Shown here: positions 8,408 through 16,256 of the stretch, piece after piece
Position numbering within the stretch: the stretch's first letter is position 1
Layout of the letters: every line of letters starts with the position of its first letter
NCBI RefSeq assembly: GCF_041521385.1
Contig: NZ_CP168006.1
Span: forward strand, 1,565,464-1,629,463
Length of the DNA: 64,000 bases
Source of the DNA: Alcaligenes faecalis
Lineage (GTDB): Bacteria; Pseudomonadota; Gammaproteobacteria; Burkholderiales; Burkholderiaceae_B
Direction of reading: 5' to 3'
The notes under the pieces: model-generated
Database searches by the model: none
What the model was told of the DNA's origin: nothing
The model's input: the letters and a program-made list of their open reading frames with translations, nothing else
Made by a program: the position numbers and the translations under genes

Positions 8408-10555
8408 ATGACTCACATCAATCGCCGTAATTTTCTGCGACTGGCTGCCAGTGCGGCCGCTTTGGGCCCCTTTCCGCCTGCTATTCAAAAGGCGCTGGCT
8501 ATCCCCGCCAATAACGCCACAGGAACCATCAATGACGTGGAGCACGTCATTATCCTGATGCAGGAAAACCGCTCTTTTGATCACTATTACGGCACCATGC
8601 CAGGCGTGCGCGGTTTCAGCGACCGCATCACCATCCCGATGGCATCGGGCGAATCGGTCTGGCGTCAGCAAGGTAGCAACGGCATGGTTCAACCCTATTA
8701 TCTGGATGCCAGCAAAGGCAACGCCTTGCGGGTCGGCGGCGCACACGACTGGAACGATCAGCAAGAGGCCTGGGATGGCGGTCGCATGGCGGACTGGCCC
8801 AAGGCCAAGTACACCAACGTCGCCATGGGCTATCTGAAAGAGTCCGATCTGCCCTTTCACTGGTCGCTGGCCAATGCCTTTACCGTTTGCGACGCCTACC
8901 ACACCTCTATCAATACCGGCACCTTCACCAACCGCATGTTCTTGTGGAGTGGCAGTAACGGCGCCAATCTGATTGGCCGCGCCTGCGTGACCAACTCCAA
9001 CTGGGGGCGCCTGGGCCCGTCCGAAGAGGGTCTGAACTGGACAACGTACCCAGAACGTCTGCAAGAAGCCGGCGTGCGCTGGAAGGTGTACAACCGCCCC
9101 GGCAACAACAGCAACAACAACCAGCTCGTGGCCTTTGCTTCCTACCGCAAGGTCAATGAGGAGCTGGCCGCACTGGGCTCCCCTGATGCCACCTACTCCC
9201 ATCAAATGGAAGCCCACTCCCCCCTGTACAAGGGCTTTGGCAACACCATGCCTGACGGTGGTTTTTTGCAAGCCATTGCCGATGACATCGAAATGGGCCA
9301 ATTGCCACAGGTCAGCTGGATTGTGGCCCCCGGCCCCTACAGCGAACACCCCAGCATGGGCGTGCCCGGTCAGGGAGCCTGGTATCTGGAACGGCTGCTG
9401 AACATTCTGACCGACAAGCCCGAGATCTGGAGCAAGACTGTCCTGATCGTGAACTACGACGAGAACGACTGCTTCTTTGACCACATGCCCCCACCCGCCC
9501 CACCATGGCGCAACCGGGATGGTTCGTTGGAAGGCAAATCCACGGTCGATGTCTCCAATGAGTACTACACCATGCCGGCTCCTGACGGGGACTCCCGCAA
9601 GGTCGCACCCGATGGTCGCCCTTTTGGGGCCGGCCCACGTCTGCCCACCCTGATTATTTCCCCGTGGAGCGTGGGTGGCTGGGTCAACTCCCAACAGTTT
9701 GACCACACCTCGGTACTACGCTTTCTGGAGCAGCGTTTTGGTGTGCAAGAGCCCAATATCAGTCCTTGGCGTCGCGCCGTATTCGGCGATATGCGTTCCT
9801 GCTTCGATTTCAAATCCCCCAATGCCTCCAAACCCGCATTGAACCCTGCGCCCACACGTGACCAGGCCGATGCCACCCTGCGCCAGCAAGCCAGCGCAGG
9901 CAAGGTGCCCATGCCCCCTGTTGGCACGGAGCCCATGCCCACCCAGGATTTAATGCTGCGCCCTTCACGCGCCCTGCCTTACCAATTGCACACCAGCGCC
10001 AATGTAGACCTGGACAAAGAGCAGGTCTGGCTAACGTTCAGCAATACCGGCACGCAAGGTACCGTGTTCCATGTGTACGACAAGCTGCAGCTCTCGGACT
10101 ACCCACGCCGCTTTACGGTGGAAGCCAACAAGATCATCTCGGATGCCTGGACCGTTCACGCGGATCACAAGGGCAACTACAGCCTGTGGGTGTTGGGGCC
10201 AAACGGCTACCATCGCCACTTCAAGGGCAACATCCACGACTTGCGCCAAGGCCCCAAACCAGAAGTACGCGTGTGCTACGAGCCCAAGGCCAATGCCGTC
10301 TCCTTGACCATCATGAATATGGGCGATCAGCCCGCGACCATCACGGTAACTGCCAACGCCTATCGTGAGGATGGCCCCTGGGTCTACACCGTTGATCCGG
10401 GCATGCAAATTGATGCACGCTGGTCGCTGGAAATCTCAGGCAACTGGTACGACTTCACCGCCACCATGGGTGAGTCCTTCGAGCGCCGCTTTGCCGGTCG
10501 CCTGGAGACTGGCCGGGATGGCATCAGCGACCCAGCCATGGGTGTCGCACGCTAG
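8408..10555 (+). CDS. Phosphocholine-specific (non-haemolytic type) phospholipase C
   Basis: A 715-residue enzyme starting at ATG 8408. The N-terminus carries a twin-arginine signal (NRRNFLRLAASAAALG), indicating Tat export. The phosphoesterase domain (about 40-480) shows VEHVIILMQENRSFDHYYG, TGTFTNRMFLWSG, IVNYDENDCFFDHMPPP and LIISPWSVGGWV, the metal/nucleophile motifs of the bacterial phospholipase C / AcpA superfamily. Two C-terminal domains of the DUF756 type follow (about 540-710). The family cleaves phosphatidylcholine or sphingomyelin to diacylglycerol/ceramide and phosphocholine outside the cytoplasm. It sits behind two lipoprotein genes and before a LysR gene and a phosphonate operon, so a phosphorus-acquisition role is plausible. 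plcN/plcH assignment cannot be made by eye. Confidence 0.92.
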   Translation: MTHINRRNFLRLAASAAALGPFPPAIQKALAIPANNATGTINDVEHVIILMQENRSFDHYYGTMPGVRGFSDRITIPMASGESVWRQQGSNGMVQPYYLDASKGNALRVGGAHDWNDQQEAWDGGRMADWPKAKYTNVAMGYLKESDLPFHWSLANAFTVCDAYHTSINTGTFTNRMFLWSGSNGANLIGRACVTNSNWGRLGPSEEGLNWTTYPERLQEAGVRWKVYNRPGNNSNNNQLVAFASYRKVNEELAALGSPDATYSHQMEAHSPLYKGFGNTMPDGGFLQAIADDIEMGQLPQVSWIVAPGPYSEHPSMGVPGQGAWYLERLLNILTDKPEIWSKTVLIVNYDENDCFFDHMPPPAPPWRNRDGSLEGKSTVDVSNEYYTMPAPDGDSRKVAPDGRPFGAGPRLPTLIISPWSVGGWVNSQQFDHTSVLRFLEQRFGVQEPNISPWRRAVFGDMRSCFDFKSPNASKPALNPAPTRDQADATLRQQASAGKVPMPPVGTEPMPTQDLMLRPSRALPYQLHTSANVDLDKEQVWLTFSNTGTQGTVFHVYDKLQLSDYPRRFTVEANKIISDAWTVHADHKGNYSLWVLGPNGYHRHFKGNIHDLRQGPKPEVRVCYEPKANAVSLTIMNMGDQPATITVTANAYREDGPWVYTVDPGMQIDARWSLEISGNWYDFTATMGESFERRFAGRLETGRDGISDPAMGVAR

Positions 10556-10614
10556 TCATACTGCTCAGGCACAATGACAAGGTCCGTTCCGGCACGATCT
10601 GTTAGAGAAGTACG

Positions 10615-11508
10615 ATGACGCTCAACCAACTACGGGCCTTCGTCATGGTGGCCCAGCACGGCGGCTTTTCAGCCGCCGCGCGGGCCTTGAACATGAGCCA
10701 CACCACACTCAGCTCACAAATTCAAATCATTGAACGCGAATACGGGGCCGAGCTGTTTCACCGCCGTGGCCGACGCGTCGAGCTGTCTACCCTGGGGCTG
10801 GAAATGCTGCCCATGGCCAGACGCATGATCTCGCTGGAATCAGACATGCGCCAGATGCTCGATGGCAGTGGCAAACTGCATTACGGCACCTTGAAGCTGG
10901 GTGCCGTCAGCCCCTATCACGTCACCGAGCTGATCGCATCCTTTCATGCCGTGTATCCGCGCATCAAACAGTCCGTCAAACTAGGCAACTCGGAATTGGT
11001 ACTGGACGATCTGGATCAATACATCTGCGATGTTGGTGTGGTCGCCAGTTGCCAGCCACAGCGCCGCTATTACATGCAACCTTACGCTCGCTACCCGGTC
11101 ATCGCCTTTGTGCGCCAAGACCACCCTTTCGCCCGACGCAATAACATTGCACTGGAGGAGCTGGCCGGTGAGCCCTTGCTGATGCGCGAAGAAGGCTCAA
11201 CAACCCGCAAGGCACTGGAAGACGCCTTGCACGAACGCAAGATCAAGGTAGATGTGGCCATGGAAATAGGCAGCCGCGAAGCCCTGCGCGAATCGGTTAT
11301 TCGCGGCTTGGGAGTGGGCACGGTCTCCGAATCCGAATACGTACCAGACCCGCGCTTGCGTGTGGTGCGTATTCAAAACGAGCCGGTCTGGACGCAGATC
11401 CACGTCTGCTGTTTGCACGAGCGTCGGGAATCTCGTTTGGTCGCTGCCTTTTTTGATGCCATCGCTCATCATCAAAGCGCCCTGCCCGTCGCCAGTACCG
11501 CTGCCTGA
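10615..11508 (+). CDS. LysR-family regulator 1 of the phn region
   Basis: A 297-residue LysR-type regulator with an N-terminal winged helix (about 1-60: AFVMVAQHGGFSAAARALNMSHTTLSSQI) and a periplasmic-binding-protein-like effector domain (about 92-290). It shares many blocks with the regulator at 16257: LFHRRGR, GKLHYG/GKLHVG, GSTTR, EIGSREALRE, GLGVGTVSE and ERRESR, so the two are paralogues. It lies 59 bp after the phospholipase C gene and converges with phnX, separated by a strong bidirectional terminator. LysR proteins of this kind control 2-aminoethylphosphonate genes in other proteobacteria; the effector here may be a phosphonate. Confidence 0.88.
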   Translation: MTLNQLRAFVMVAQHGGFSAAARALNMSHTTLSSQIQIIEREYGAELFHRRGRRVELSTLGLEMLPMARRMISLESDMRQMLDGSGKLHYGTLKLGAVSPYHVTELIASFHAVYPRIKQSVKLGNSELVLDDLDQYICDVGVVASCQPQRRYYMQPYARYPVIAFVRQDHPFARRNNIALEELAGEPLLMREEGSTTRKALEDALHERKIKVDVAMEIGSREALRESVIRGLGVGTVSESEYVPDPRLRVVRIQNEPVWTQIHVCCLHERRESRLVAAFFDAIAHHQSALPVASTAA

Positions 11509-11527
11509 ACAACAAGCAGACAACAAA

Positions 11528-11560
11528 AAGGGCGGGGCTTGTCGCCCCGCCCTTCTTATT
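11528..11560. terminator. Bidirectional rho-independent terminator
   Basis: Ten-base perfect arms (aagggcgggg at 11528-11537, ccccgccctt at 11545-11554) around a 7-base loop, with cttctta after the stem on the plus strand and five T followed by gttgtc on the minus strand. It separates the convergent LysR gene and phn operon. Confidence 0.9.
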
Positions 11561-11590
11561 AACCAGGCCTGATTCAATGCCCCCACAGAA

Positions 11591-12433
11591 TCAGGGTGTC
11601 TCGCCTTGCGCCAGACGTTCCTGGATCGCCAGCACCACAGCCGGAAAATCGGCTACGGTTTCAATCACATAATGAGCACCAGACTGACGCAAACGTTCAC
11701 TGGCACGCTCGACTCGTGCTTGTACCTCTGCCGGATCCGTTTGGGCCAGTTCCTCCAGGGACAAACCCACCTCGTTACCCGACAGGCTCAAACCTACCGT
11801 CCACATCCCGGCACGGCGGCCTTCTTCAATACCCGGCACGGTATCGTCCACTTTGATGCAGCGGCGCACATCGCCCACACCCAGAGCCAGAACATTGGCC
11901 AGCGCCATGAACGGGCCGGGTCGGCCACCAGCAGGCAACTCGTCACCGGCAATAATGCAATCTGGAGCAATGCCCTGGCTGGCTGCAGCAGGCAACAAAA
12001 CATCCAGCACCTGACGTGGATAACCCGAGCACGAACCAATTTTGATACCTTTGGCACGCAATTGCTCCAGCACCGCCGCCGCACCTTCAATCGGGGCCGA
12101 ATATTCCGCTACCTTCTCGATCTGCATGGGCATGAAACGCTCGTAGATGGCGTCAATGTCGGCATCCGTAGAGGCGCGCTCGAACTGAGCCAGCCACTGA
12201 TCCTGAATCGACTCGGTGGCCAGCAAAGTACGGATGTGATCCCGTTTGGACAAGCCCATCGGGCCGCGTGCCTGCTCCAGGCTGATTTGAATGCCAAAAG
12301 TGGCAAAAGCATCTACAAAAATCTGTGTCGGTGCCAAGGAGCTGAAATCGACCAGCGTGCCTGCCCAGTCAAAAATAACGGCTTCGACCTTGTCCGACAT
12401 CAGCGTATTGAGCGCATTGAAATTCTGAGTCAT
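11591..12433 (-). CDS. phnX: Phosphonoacetaldehyde hydrolase (phosphonatase)
   Basis: A 280-residue HAD-superfamily enzyme that hydrolyses phosphonoacetaldehyde to acetaldehyde and phosphate through a Schiff base. The nucleophile motif is IFDWAGTLVDF (Asp22); the cap-domain lysine is in GPMGLSKRDHI (Lys63), 41 residues after the Asp exactly as in characterised phosphonatases. Later HAD motifs are GSCSGYPRQVL and CIKVDDTVPGIEEG. Start choice: ATG 12433 has AAGG nine bases upstream; a TTG at 12442 and an ATG at 12400 are alternatives. It is the last gene of the operon phnD-phnC-phnE-iron alcohol dehydrogenase-phnX. The usual partner phnW (2-aminoethylphosphonate transaminase) is not in the operon. 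Confidence 0.95.
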   Translation of the reverse strand: MTQNFNALNTLMSDKVEAVIFDWAGTLVDFSSLAPTQIFVDAFATFGIQISLEQARGPMGLSKRDHIRTLLATESIQDQWLAQFERASTDADIDAIYERFMPMQIEKVAEYSAPIEGAAAVLEQLRAKGIKIGSCSGYPRQVLDVLLPAAASQGIAPDCIIAGDELPAGGRPGPFMALANVLALGVGDVRRCIKVDDTVPGIEEGRRAGMWTVGLSLSGNEVGLSLEELAQTDPAEVQARVERASERLRQSGAHYVIETVADFPAVVLAIQERLAQGETP

Positions 12434-12479
12434 TGTTTGCAACCTTCAGTCCTAAAAACAAGCCAGCTTGAAAACCGAC

Positions 12480-13592
12480 TTATACCTGCACTGCATCCAG
12501 AGCATGTGCACCAATAAAATTACGTCCGCGTGGTCCTTGCATTGCCTGGACAATGCGTTGTTGCCACTGTTCGGGCGATACCCCGTAGCTGGCCGGGTCC
12601 GTGCTGACTCCCAGGCCTTGCAAAAAACCGCTCAAGGCCAAGACAGCTTGCGGGCCGTTGCGAGCATCAAAAATCGACAATAAAAACTGATCCAACTGCT
12701 CATCCTGTCCCAAGGCCATCTGCATGACATGCGGCAAACTAAAAGAGCAGGCAATCCCGTGTGGCAAGCCCTGCTCCAGAGTCAGGTCGTAGGACAGAGA
12801 GTGCGCCAGAGCCGTCTTGGTATTGGAGAAAGCCAGACCCGCCATCGCTGCTGCCACAGCCAGTTGAGCACGCAGCTCCAGGTTGGACAGGTCCTGCATC
12901 AGCAAAGGCAGACTGCTGATCACTTGTCGTGCCGCCGATACCGCCAGGCTGGCCGATACGGGATTACGATTCACGTTCCATAAGGACTCCAGCGCATGCG
13001 ACAAAGCATCCAGACCACTGGCCAAGGTAACGCCAGCAGGCAGGCTGCACATCAGGGCCGGATCAATAATCGCGGCCTGAGGCCAGGTCCAGGGCAGATG
13101 CAGGGAGTACTTGCGCCCCTGCCCCTTATCCCAAATTGTTGCCCAGGGGGTCACTTCGCTCCCGGTTCCTGCCGTGGTGGGCACGGCAATCAGGCTGCGC
13201 ACCCGCCCTGGAGGCTGGCTCAGGCTGGTGTTGCCCGACAAGCAGTCGAGCAGTTCGGCAAACGTCCCCGAAGGGGTGCTGGTCAACATGGCTTTGGCGC
13301 AATCAATCACGCTGCCGCCTCCCAAGGCAATAATGCACTCGGCCTCGGGGTAGTCGCGCCACAGACGCTCGTACAACGGCGCCAACCAGGACACATCCGG
13401 ATTGGGCTGAATATCGGTTTCAATCGCAACCAGTTGCTCACCCAGCAAGGCTTGCAGACGCTCGCACTGTCCCAGCTCGCGTGCCTGCGGGAAGGCAATC
13501 AGAATGGCCCGGCGGCCACCCAAGCGTTCGGGCAAACGCTCGAAAGCGCCATTGCCAGCATCAATCTGAACGGGATTGAAAAAATGCCACAT
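12480..13592 (-). CDS. Iron-containing alcohol dehydrogenase, putative phosphonoacetaldehyde/hydroxyethylphosphonate dehydrogenase
   Basis: A 370-residue group III (iron-type) alcohol dehydrogenase. Hallmarks: the NAD-binding IIALGGGSVIDCAKA (about 88-102), VPTTAGTGSEVTPWA, and the metal site formed by Asp in IIDPAL, SGLDALSHALES and LPHGIACSFSLPH with conserved His residues. It lies 24 bp downstream of phnE and 46 bp upstream of phnX in one operon. Family members linked to phosphonate genes interconvert phosphonoacetaldehyde and 2-hydroxyethylphosphonate. With phnX directly following and no phnW nearby, I infer that it may oxidise imported hydroxyethylphosphonate to the PhnX substrate; disposal of acetaldehyde to ethanol is the main alternative. 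Confidence 0.82.
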   Translation of the reverse strand: MWHFFNPVQIDAGNGAFERLPERLGGRRAILIAFPQARELGQCERLQALLGEQLVAIETDIQPNPDVSWLAPLYERLWRDYPEAECIIALGGGSVIDCAKAMLTSTPSGTFAELLDCLSGNTSLSQPPGRVRSLIAVPTTAGTGSEVTPWATIWDKGQGRKYSLHLPWTWPQAAIIDPALMCSLPAGVTLASGLDALSHALESLWNVNRNPVSASLAVSAARQVISSLPLLMQDLSNLELRAQLAVAAAMAGLAFSNTKTALAHSLSYDLTLEQGLPHGIACSFSLPHVMQMALGQDEQLDQFLLSIFDARNGPQAVLALSGFLQGLGVSTDPASYGVSPEQWQQRIVQAMQGPRGRNFIGAHALDAVQV

Positions 13593-13616
13593 AAGAATCT
13601 CGAATAAAAACGGCGA

Positions 13617-14432
13617 TCAATCGCGGCCGTTGTTGCGAATAGCCTCGCGCAGGCGATTGGAAATCAGGTCAGCCACTACTACCATCACCGTAATGACCAC
13701 GATGCAGGTTGCCGTTTCCTGGTACTTGAACAGTTTCAGACTGCTGACCAGCTCAAAGCCCAAACCACCGGCCCCCACCATACCCAGCACAGTCGCCGAA
13801 CGCAGATTGACCTCAAAGCGATACAGAATCACCGCAATCCACGCCGTAATCACCTGAGGCAACACCCCGAACACAATGACTTGCAAGGGGCGCGCACCCG
13901 TCGCACGCAAGGCATCCAACGGACCCTGGTCAATCTCTTCTATGCTTTCCGCAAAAAACTTGCCCAGCATCCCCACGCCGTGTACCGCCAACGCCAGCAC
14001 ACCGGGGAAAGGACCCAGCCCGACTGCAGCCACAAACACCAAAGCCAGAATCAGCTCGTTGATACTGCGTATCACGTTCAGACTTTGTCGGGTAAAACTG
14101 TACAGATACCGGTTGACATTCAAGTTACGGGCCGCCAGAAACGACACCGGAACGGCTCCCAGCACACCTAATACCGTGCCCCAAATCGCGATCTGAATCG
14201 TCTCGATGGCAGGCGGGACCAGACTGCCCAAAATGCTCCAGTCTGGCGGGAAGGTACGGCTTAGAAAATCGGCAATCTGCGGCAGGCCAGCGGCAAACTC
14301 GGCGGCGCTCAATTGTGCGCCTTGCGCACTCCACTGCAGCCCTACGACAATCGCCGCGACCAACAAAGCCGTGGTGACCCAGCTTTTAACACTCGTAGGC
14401 GTGGACATGACCCAGGAATACTTGTGTTCCAT
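13617..14432 (-). CDS. phnE: Phosphonate ABC transporter permease
   Basis: A 271-residue inner-membrane permease of the PhnE family. It has about six hydrophobic segments (first near residues 18-33, last near 240-257) and the permease EAA-like loop around GPLDALRATGARPLQVIVFGV, which contacts the ATPase. Other family-typical stretches are AIWGTVLGVLGAVPVSFLAARN and NELILALVFVAAVGLGPFPG. The ATG at 14432 has GGGAG six bases upstream and follows the phnC stop by only 2 bp, indicating translational coupling. Its role is to import a phosphonate delivered by PhnD. Confidence 0.93.
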   Translation of the reverse strand: MEHKYSWVMSTPTSVKSWVTTALLVAAIVVGLQWSAQGAQLSAAEFAAGLPQIADFLSRTFPPDWSILGSLVPPAIETIQIAIWGTVLGVLGAVPVSFLAARNLNVNRYLYSFTRQSLNVIRSINELILALVFVAAVGLGPFPGVLALAVHGVGMLGKFFAESIEEIDQGPLDALRATGARPLQVIVFGVLPQVITAWIAVILYRFEVNLRSATVLGMVGAGGLGFELVSSLKLFKYQETATCIVVITVMVVVADLISNRLREAIRNNGRD

Positions 14433-14434
14433 GA

Positions 14435-15256
14435 TCAGGCTCCCTTGGTCGCAATGGTCAGTGGTTCGTTCAGGAAGGAGGCAGCGGCCTCATTTGCCTC
14501 TTGGGAGTGCGCACCGCCCTGCCCTGGCTCCGGACCGGGATAAATACGGGCTAAATCATCTTCCGTCATCAAGTCGGGGGCACCGTTGTACACCACCCGA
14601 CCATGGGCCAGGCCCACAATACGGTCGGCAAACTCACGGGCGTAATCGACCTGATGCAGGTTGCACACCACGGTAATACCCAGTTCCCGACTGGCGTCGT
14701 GCAAATAACGCATCACCAGACGGGCTGTCTTAGGGTCCAGGCTGGCAACCGGCTCATCAGCCAGAATGATGCGGGGGCGCTGAGCCAGCGCGCGGGCAAT
14801 GCCCACACGCTGACGCTGGCCACCCGACAAGGAATCCGTGCGGGCCTGGGCTTTATGCGCCAGTCCCACCCGCTCCAGACATTCTTTGGCCAGGGCAATA
14901 TCAGCACGGCTGAACAGTTGCAGGATCGAGCTCCACACCGGAACCGCCCCCAAACGCCCAGTCAATACATTGCGCAGCACTGACAAACGAGGCACCACAT
15001 CGTGATGCTGGAAAATCATGGCAACCTGGCGGCGCAATGCCCGGGTATCCTGAGCCGACATGGCATCAATCCCAGCCACTGACATCTCGCCCGTATCGGC
15101 CTGTGCCAACCGGTTCATACAGCGCAACAAGGTGGACTTGCCCGCGCCGGACTGCCCCAGCACAACCAGAAACTCACCGGCCTGTGCATCCATATCCACA
15201 CCGCACAGGACATCATTGGAACCATAACTTTTGTTCAGGCCACGCAAACGGATCAT
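14435..15256 (-). CDS. phnC: Phosphonate ABC transporter ATP-binding protein
   Basis: A 273-residue ABC ATPase. Walker A is GQSGAGKSTLL (about residues 34-44), the Q-loop is in MIFQHHDVVPRLSVLRNVLTGRLG (PhnC-typical), the signature is LSGGQRQRVGIARAL, Walker B is RIILADEPVASLD, and the switch His is in VVCNLHQVDYA. It energises the PhnE permease on the cytoplasmic side. Its start codon overlaps the phnD stop by 4 bases (ATGA arrangement) and phnE begins 2 bp after its stop, so the three transporter genes are tightly coupled. Confidence 0.95.
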   Translation of the reverse strand: MIRLRGLNKSYGSNDVLCGVDMDAQAGEFLVVLGQSGAGKSTLLRCMNRLAQADTGEMSVAGIDAMSAQDTRALRRQVAMIFQHHDVVPRLSVLRNVLTGRLGAVPVWSSILQLFSRADIALAKECLERVGLAHKAQARTDSLSGGQRQRVGIARALAQRPRIILADEPVASLDPKTARLVMRYLHDASRELGITVVCNLHQVDYAREFADRIVGLAHGRVVYNGAPDLMTEDDLARIYPGPEPGQGGAHSQEANEAAASFLNEPLTIATKGA

Positions 15257-16143
15257 TTCATGCTCCGCAGATCCAGGTTCAGCACCTTGGCGGTATCACG
15301 TACCACGTTGTAAGCGGCATCATTGGTGGCCTGAAAACCATTCAACATACCCTGATCACCCCAAGGTACATCTTTGATGTTGGCCAAGGCCTTGGCCACT
15401 TTCTCTTTCACGCTGGGATCCAGATCCTTGCGCCAGACCATGGGCGACTCGGGAATATCGTTGGAAGACCACACCACTTTCAAATCATCCTGAGCCAATT
15501 GGCCTTTGGAAATCGCGCTGGCGTAAATGCGGTCGGCCACCGCAGCAGCATCCACTTTTTTGTTGGCTACCGCCAGCAGGCTGGCATCGTGCGAACCGGA
15601 AAACACCACGCGGGAGAACAACTCTTCAGGCTTGTAGCCATCGTTTTCCAGACCGGCTTTAGGGAACAGGTGGCCGGACGTGGAGCTGGGGTCTACAAAG
15701 GCGAAGGTGCGATCTTTCAACTGATCCACATTGTCGATCCCGCTATCGGCACGCACCACGATCAGGCTCTTGTAGGCGCTTTTCCCTGTTTTCTTGGTCA
15801 CAGCGACCGCGAAGGCTTCTACATCCGCCACCGTGCTGGCCAGCACGTAAGAAAACGGCCCCAGATAGGCAACGTCCAGCTTCTTGGCACGCAGGGCTTC
15901 GATAATGCCGTTGTAGTCCGTAGCCACAAAAGGCTCGACCTTCATGCCGGATTCGCGCTCCAGTTGTTCAATCACCTGCTTGCTCGATTCGATCATGGCC
16001 TGCGAGTCTTCGGCAGGAATAAGACCAATCGTCAGGGTGTCCTGGGCGGCCTGGGCGGCCGTCCCAAACACCGAGAAGATCATCGTGGCGGCGCTTGCCG
16101 CAATGAAAGAGCGGCGGGCTGTCTGAAATACGTTCTTGTTCAC
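15253..16143 (-). CDS. phnD: Phosphonate ABC transporter substrate-binding protein
   Basis: A 296-residue periplasmic binding protein. The N-terminal signal (about 1-31, ending GTAAQAAQ) contains RRSF, and the mature domain starts TLTIGLIPAEDSQAM; family-typical blocks include VAYLGPFSYVLAS, SLIVVRADSGI, FAFVDPSSTSGHLFPKAGL and SGSHDASLLAVANKKVDAAAV (ligand-binding Tyr and Ser/Thr positions). I choose a GTG start at 16143 because an AAGGA lies eight bases upstream; the ATG at 16182 has no ribosome-binding site and would add 13 residues ahead of the signal. It is first in the operon and divergent from the second LysR gene. Confidence 0.92.
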   Translation of the reverse strand: MNKNVFQTARRSFIAASAATMIFSVFGTAAQAAQDTLTIGLIPAEDSQAMIESSKQVIEQLERESGMKVEPFVATDYNGIIEALRAKKLDVAYLGPFSYVLASTVADVEAFAVAVTKKTGKSAYKSLIVVRADSGIDNVDQLKDRTFAFVDPSSTSGHLFPKAGLENDGYKPEELFSRVVFSGSHDASLLAVANKKVDAAAVADRIYASAISKGQLAQDDLKVVWSSNDIPESPMVWRKDLDPSVKEKVAKALANIKDVPWGDQGMLNGFQATNDAAYNVVRDTAKVLNLDLRSMK

Positions 16144-16237
16144 GGCAGTCGTCCTTAAGGTTGGTAGGAGGAATACCGACATAGTAGAAAGATCACATTG
16201 CCTTCATATTATCGATTTAAGATTCAAAACATCAGTT

Positions 16238-16247
16238 ATCTATAGAT
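16238..16247. promoter_or_regulatory. Short palindrome in phnD/LysR divergent promoter region
   Basis: The 113-bp region between phnD and LysR 2 is AT-rich and contains the perfect palindrome atctatagat just upstream of the LysR Shine-Dalgarno (GGAG at 16248-16251). A LysR box is plausible here, but the palindrome is short. Confidence 0.35.
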
Positions 16248-16256
16248 GGAGTCTAT

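Noticed and set aside
8237..9706. 489-codon open frame antisense to the phospholipase C gene
   Set aside because: Composition without domain pattern, complete overlap with a clearly recognised gene; typical spurious frame in GC-rich coding DNA.
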